Shown piece after piece: positions 61,287-64,000 of a stretch of 64,000 nucleotides of DNA (positions are counted from its first letter, which is position 1; each line of letters begins with the position of its first letter). The stretch is from assembly GCA_024234975.1 (NCBI GenBank), contig JACKNH010000007.1, forward strand, positions 62,001-126,000. The letters run 5' to 3'. This DNA is from Gammaproteobacteria bacterium. GTDB taxonomy: Bacteria; Pseudomonadota; Gammaproteobacteria; Ga0077536. The notes below the pieces were generated by a model, which had not been told where the DNA came from, made no database searches, and was given only the letters and a program-made list of their open reading frames with translations. The position numbers and the translations under genes were made by a program.

Positions 61287-63062
61287 TCAGCGCGCCGGAT
61301 ACAACGCCGGTAGCGGTGACGCAGCAGTGTGGCTGCGTCCACTATCGGTTTGTCGCTGCAGATAATCCCGCAACGTCTGCCAACACGCCTCCCCATCCCA
61401 GCTCATTTCACCTCGCGCATACAGCGCGCGATCGAGTCGCGACAGACACTCGGCGATATTGATGTCGTCCACCTGGCGGGCGAGATCGTGCAGTGTCGTT
61501 CGCGGCCGGGTCGGCCGGGACAGGCTGGCCCAGGCCAACAATGCGCGGCGCGCACCTTGGGCATCGTTGGCGTGACAGGCAATCTCGACATTGCGGACGG
61601 CATGCTTGATCGACAGTACCCTTTCGCTGGCGCCGCGGTCAGCATCTTCCGACACTGGATTACGCGGCTTGCGGAACAGCGCCACCAGCGTTACGGCCCA
61701 GAGAATCGCGAGAATGCCGGTCGCCCAGGGCCAGTACCCTGCCGAACCTTGCGTCGCCGGCGATGAAAGCACGCCGACGTCCGCAGGCGGGGCATTATCA
61801 TCCGCTGCTGCTACGGATGTTCGGGCGGCAGGCGCTGCTGGCGTTGTGACCACCGCGCCTGGCGCGACGGTAATGGTGCGTGCGGGCAATTCAGCTCGGC
61901 GCATCCGGCCCGCGGTGGTATCCCACCAGGCCAGACTCAAGGCCGGCAACGTAAACTCCCCGCCGCGGGTCGGTACGAGCGCCATGCGGAAGCGGCGGGT
62001 GGCAACCAGGTCGTTGCCTTCTGATCGTGTTTCGCCGACAGGTTGATCCGGATACTGCTTGAGCGACGGGTCTACCGGTAGATCGAGATCGGGCAGTTGT
62101 GCCGCTGTGAGGCCACGCGCGACGATGGTGATTTCGCGCGTCACCGGCTCACCCACCTTGAATTCCGGTGGATCGGGTTGCCATGTTTCGGCCAGCGTCA
62201 CCGCCGATGCCGGCAACCATCCTGCAGTTGCCGCGGCTGGCGGGGAGGTCACTTCGATATCGATCTGGTTGCCACGTAATTGCACGCGGCGCATGTCCGT
62301 GAACAGACCGAGTGCACCGCCGCCCAGAATGCCGGGCCGACGCGCACGCCGCTCGACCGGAATCGCCGCCGTCAACACCGGGCTGGTAATCGTCAGCTGG
62401 CCGCTGTGCTGGGGAAAGATGGCGTACGAACGCTCGATGACCGTATAACGCTCACCATTGATGTACTCTTCAGAGCGCTTGTCGTCCCCTACCCGTTCGA
62501 TCAACGCATCGCCCGCTTCGGGCTCGGTCAGACCCGCATCGCTCAACTGCACGCGCGTGAGAATGCGCACGGTGTAGCGCAACTGACTCTGGACAGGGAC
62601 GGATTCGCGATCGGTCACGATGTCTATCAGCGTCGGCTGGTTGGTCGCCCGCTGATTCGCCAAATCAACATCGGTGACTTTGATCGTGATTGGATCCGAG
62701 CTGCGCCCGTTCGATGTCAACGACGGGATCGTCAGGTCGCCCACACGCTTTGGCGCCAGTTCCATCCGCCACTCCTGGGTGGCGCTGGTCTGACCATTGA
62801 CGATGCTGACGCGGCTGGCTGAATTGCGCCCGAGGACATCAAAGTCCTTTTCGAGTTGCGACATATCCGGGGCGTCGTTGGAGGTGCCGGGGATGATCAA
62901 CGTGAGAACCACTGACTCCTGCCGGCTGATTTCGTTGCGATCGACGTAGGCTTCGATTTCGGCCGCGCCGGCCATGCCGGCGCCAAACGCCAACAAGGCC
63001 AGTAAAGCGTAGATTGAACACGCTATCCGCTTCAATGTGGCAGCGCTCGATATGTTCATCAT
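61287..63062 (-). CDS. batD: BatD-like protein (aerotolerance operon)
   Basis: 591 residues. A signal peptide ends near GMAGAAE, then beta-sandwich domains (EAYVDRNEISRQESVVLTLII; LTIPSLTSNGRSSDPITI), a transmembrane helix about residue 440 (WPWATGILAILWAVTLVALF) and a helical cytoplasmic end. This is the Bacteroides-aerotolerance BatD family, encoded with MoxR and VWA proteins and thought to form an envelope stress complex. Its start overlaps the stop of the upstream gene (ATGA), so the two form an operon. Confidence 0.88.
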   Translation of the reverse strand: MMNISSAATLKRIACSIYALLALLAFGAGMAGAAEIEAYVDRNEISRQESVVLTLIIPGTSNDAPDMSQLEKDFDVLGRNSASRVSIVNGQTSATQEWRMELAPKRVGDLTIPSLTSNGRSSDPITIKVTDVDLANQRATNQPTLIDIVTDRESVPVQSQLRYTVRILTRVQLSDAGLTEPEAGDALIERVGDDKRSEEYINGERYTVIERSYAIFPQHSGQLTITSPVLTAAIPVERRARRPGILGGGALGLFTDMRRVQLRGNQIDIEVTSPPAAATAGWLPASAVTLAETWQPDPPEFKVGEPVTREITIVARGLTAAQLPDLDLPVDPSLKQYPDQPVGETRSEGNDLVATRRFRMALVPTRGGEFTLPALSLAWWDTTAGRMRRAELPARTITVAPGAVVTTPAAPAARTSVAAADDNAPPADVGVLSSPATQGSAGYWPWATGILAILWAVTLVALFRKPRNPVSEDADRGASERVLSIKHAVRNVEIACHANDAQGARRALLAWASLSRPTRPRTTLHDLARQVDDINIAECLSRLDRALYARGEMSWDGEACWQTLRDYLQRQTDSGRSHTAASPLPALYPAR

Positions 63063-64000
63063 AGTTCTCCGTTCCGACGCAGGTGCTGCAACATGAATCG
63101 CTGTCGCAGCAACCCGGCGGGGTCATCAGGTACGCGGCGCAACTGGGTCTCGATCGATTGTTCGTTCTCGGACTTTTCCTTGGTTAGCGCCAGCATCGCC
63201 TGCTCCTGTGCATCGCTGTCCTCGCTCTGCTCGCCCGGTGTGCCCTGTTGTTCGCGCTGCTGCGCGAGATCCGCGCTGCCGGGTTCGGATTCGCCGGACT
63301 GCTGTGACTGGTCACCCTCCTCGTCGCCCTGGTTGCCGTTTTCAGATGCGTCCGCGGTTTGACGTTCAGCGCTCAAGTCATCCGCGGATGGCTCGTTGCC
63401 CTGCTGGCTCTCGCTGTCGTTCTGCTGCGCATCGGCTTGTTGGGACTGCGGTTCCCCATCCTCACCGGGTTCGCCGCTCTCGTTCTGCGCGCCCGGCTGT
63501 TGATCCTGCGAGGCCTGCCGCTCCTGCTCGCCTTCCCCGCTCTGGTTACCCTGTGATCCCTGGTTGGGGTTTTGCTGTTGCTCCTGCTTCTGTTGATCCA
63601 GCAGCTTCTGCACCAGTTCACGATTGATGCGGGCATCCTCGAAATTCTCATCCGTGGCGAGCGCATCGTCATACTCGGCCAGTGCTTGCTCGAGTTGGCC
63701 TTGCCGCGCGTAAGCATTGCCGCGGTTGTACGCCGCATCCGCGCCCGGCTTGTCCGCCAGTGATTCCAACGTCTTGCTGAATTCACCCGACTGATAAGCC
63801 GCTGCCGCTTTCCACTGATCATCCTTGAACTGCCGCGCAGCCAACTCCGCATTGCCTTCCGCCAACGTCGCTGCCGCCTGCTGATCGGGTCGCTGCCAGA
63901 GATCGCGCCAGCTCAGCGCGGACGCCGGTGGCGGCGGCAGACACAATGCAACGGCGGCAAGTACGCCCAACCAGCCGCGCCTGAACGCCAGTGCGCCCAG
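63059..64000 (-). CDS. batB: BatB-like VWA/TPR protein, C-terminal part (cut by window)
   Basis: 313 codons are open to the right edge with no start needed, so the N-terminus (expected to hold the VWA domain) is outside. A transmembrane segment (LGVLAAVALCLPPPPASAL) is followed by TPR helices (SWRDLWQRPDQQAAATLAEGN, AAYNRGNAYARQGQLEQALAEYDDAL). The last ~190 residues are Gln/Glu/Asp/Ser-rich low complexity, ending RVPDDPAGLLRQRFMLQHLRR. The fusion of a VWA membrane protein to TPRs is the usual gammaproteobacterial BatB form. It overlaps batD by ATGA. Confidence 0.85.
   Translation of the reverse strand: MGALAFRRGWLGVLAAVALCLPPPPASALSWRDLWQRPDQQAAATLAEGNAELAARQFKDDQWKAAAAYQSGEFSKTLESLADKPGADAAYNRGNAYARQGQLEQALAEYDDALATDENFEDARINRELVQKLLDQQKQEQQQNPNQGSQGNQSGEGEQERQASQDQQPGAQNESGEPGEDGEPQSQQADAQQNDSESQQGNEPSADDLSAERQTADASENGNQGDEEGDQSQQSGESEPGSADLAQQREQQGTPGEQSEDSDAQEQAMLALTKEKSENEQSIETQLRRVPDDPAGLLRQRFMLQHLRRNGEL

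Overview
The window looks like a chromosomal segment of a GC-rich gammaproteobacterium. The genes are densely packed on both strands, many pairs are joined by ATGA overlaps, and several family pairs (DUF2339/DUF3999, GlcDEF, BatB/BatD, DUF4197, ECF sigma/NrsF) are common in that class. A Steroidobacter/Woeseia-like lineage would fit, but that is inference. Respiration appears important: there are several c-type cytochromes, a flavocytochrome, a PQQ-type dehydrogenase and glycolate oxidase. No phage, CRISPR array or complete insertion sequence was seen.

Layout. 1-538 is the start of a secreted HExxH protein that runs off the left edge. 919-4207 (+) is a tight group: a secreted CxxCH/beta-propeller protein, a small cytochrome c, a hydroxypyruvate-isomerase-like TIM barrel and a small protein of the so-called virulence factor family. 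It converges on 11107-4396 (-), one operon encoding a corrinoid protein, a UroD-family methyltransferase, a MetH-activation-domain-like protein, a 2Fe-2S corrinoid reductive activator, a methyl-tetrahydrofolate methyltransferase and an amidohydrolase. A 109-bp near-perfect palindrome lies between the two groups. An SDR, a membrane protein and an M20 amidohydrolase follow, then a 4-cresol dehydrogenase/vanillyl-alcohol-oxidase-like flavocytochrome pair and a PQQ sugar dehydrogenase (14644-17970). Read together, 0.9-18 kb could be a catabolic island in which methyl groups, perhaps from methoxylated aromatics, pass through a cobalamin protein to tetrahydrofolate. The composition matches the four-component O-demethylases of anaerobes (methyltransferase I, corrinoid protein, methyltransferase II, activator), here among genes for respiratory metabolism. 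The substrate is unknown.

18-29 kb holds a nucleotidyltransferase, an ECF sigma factor with its NrsF-type membrane regulator, HupE-like and DUF3604 proteins, small secreted proteins, tRNA-Leu(UAG), a LysR regulator with a palindromic operator, and a bifunctional OlsF-type ornithine-lipid synthase. 29-36 kb holds glcDEF, a metallo-beta-lactamase-fold hydrolase, a quinone oxidoreductase, a half-size EamA transporter and Ddl. 37-48 kb is mainly housekeeping: DUF2339/DUF3999, PurM, a UMF1 transporter, an Rdx protein, glycerate kinase, DUF4197, FolD and a HAD phosphatase. GlcDEF, the Hyi-like protein and glycerate kinase together suggest glycolate/glyoxylate use.

48.5-57.5 kb is an accessory locus: a 2,623-residue RTX protein with an N-terminal lipase, preceded by and overlapping a lipoprotein gene. 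The 5' part is visibly less GC-rich than its surroundings. A RAYT-type transposase gene follows (57.7 kb), then a TonB-like protein, signal peptidase I, a divergent HisD paralogue with altered metal ligands, BatD, and a BatB-like protein cut by the right edge.
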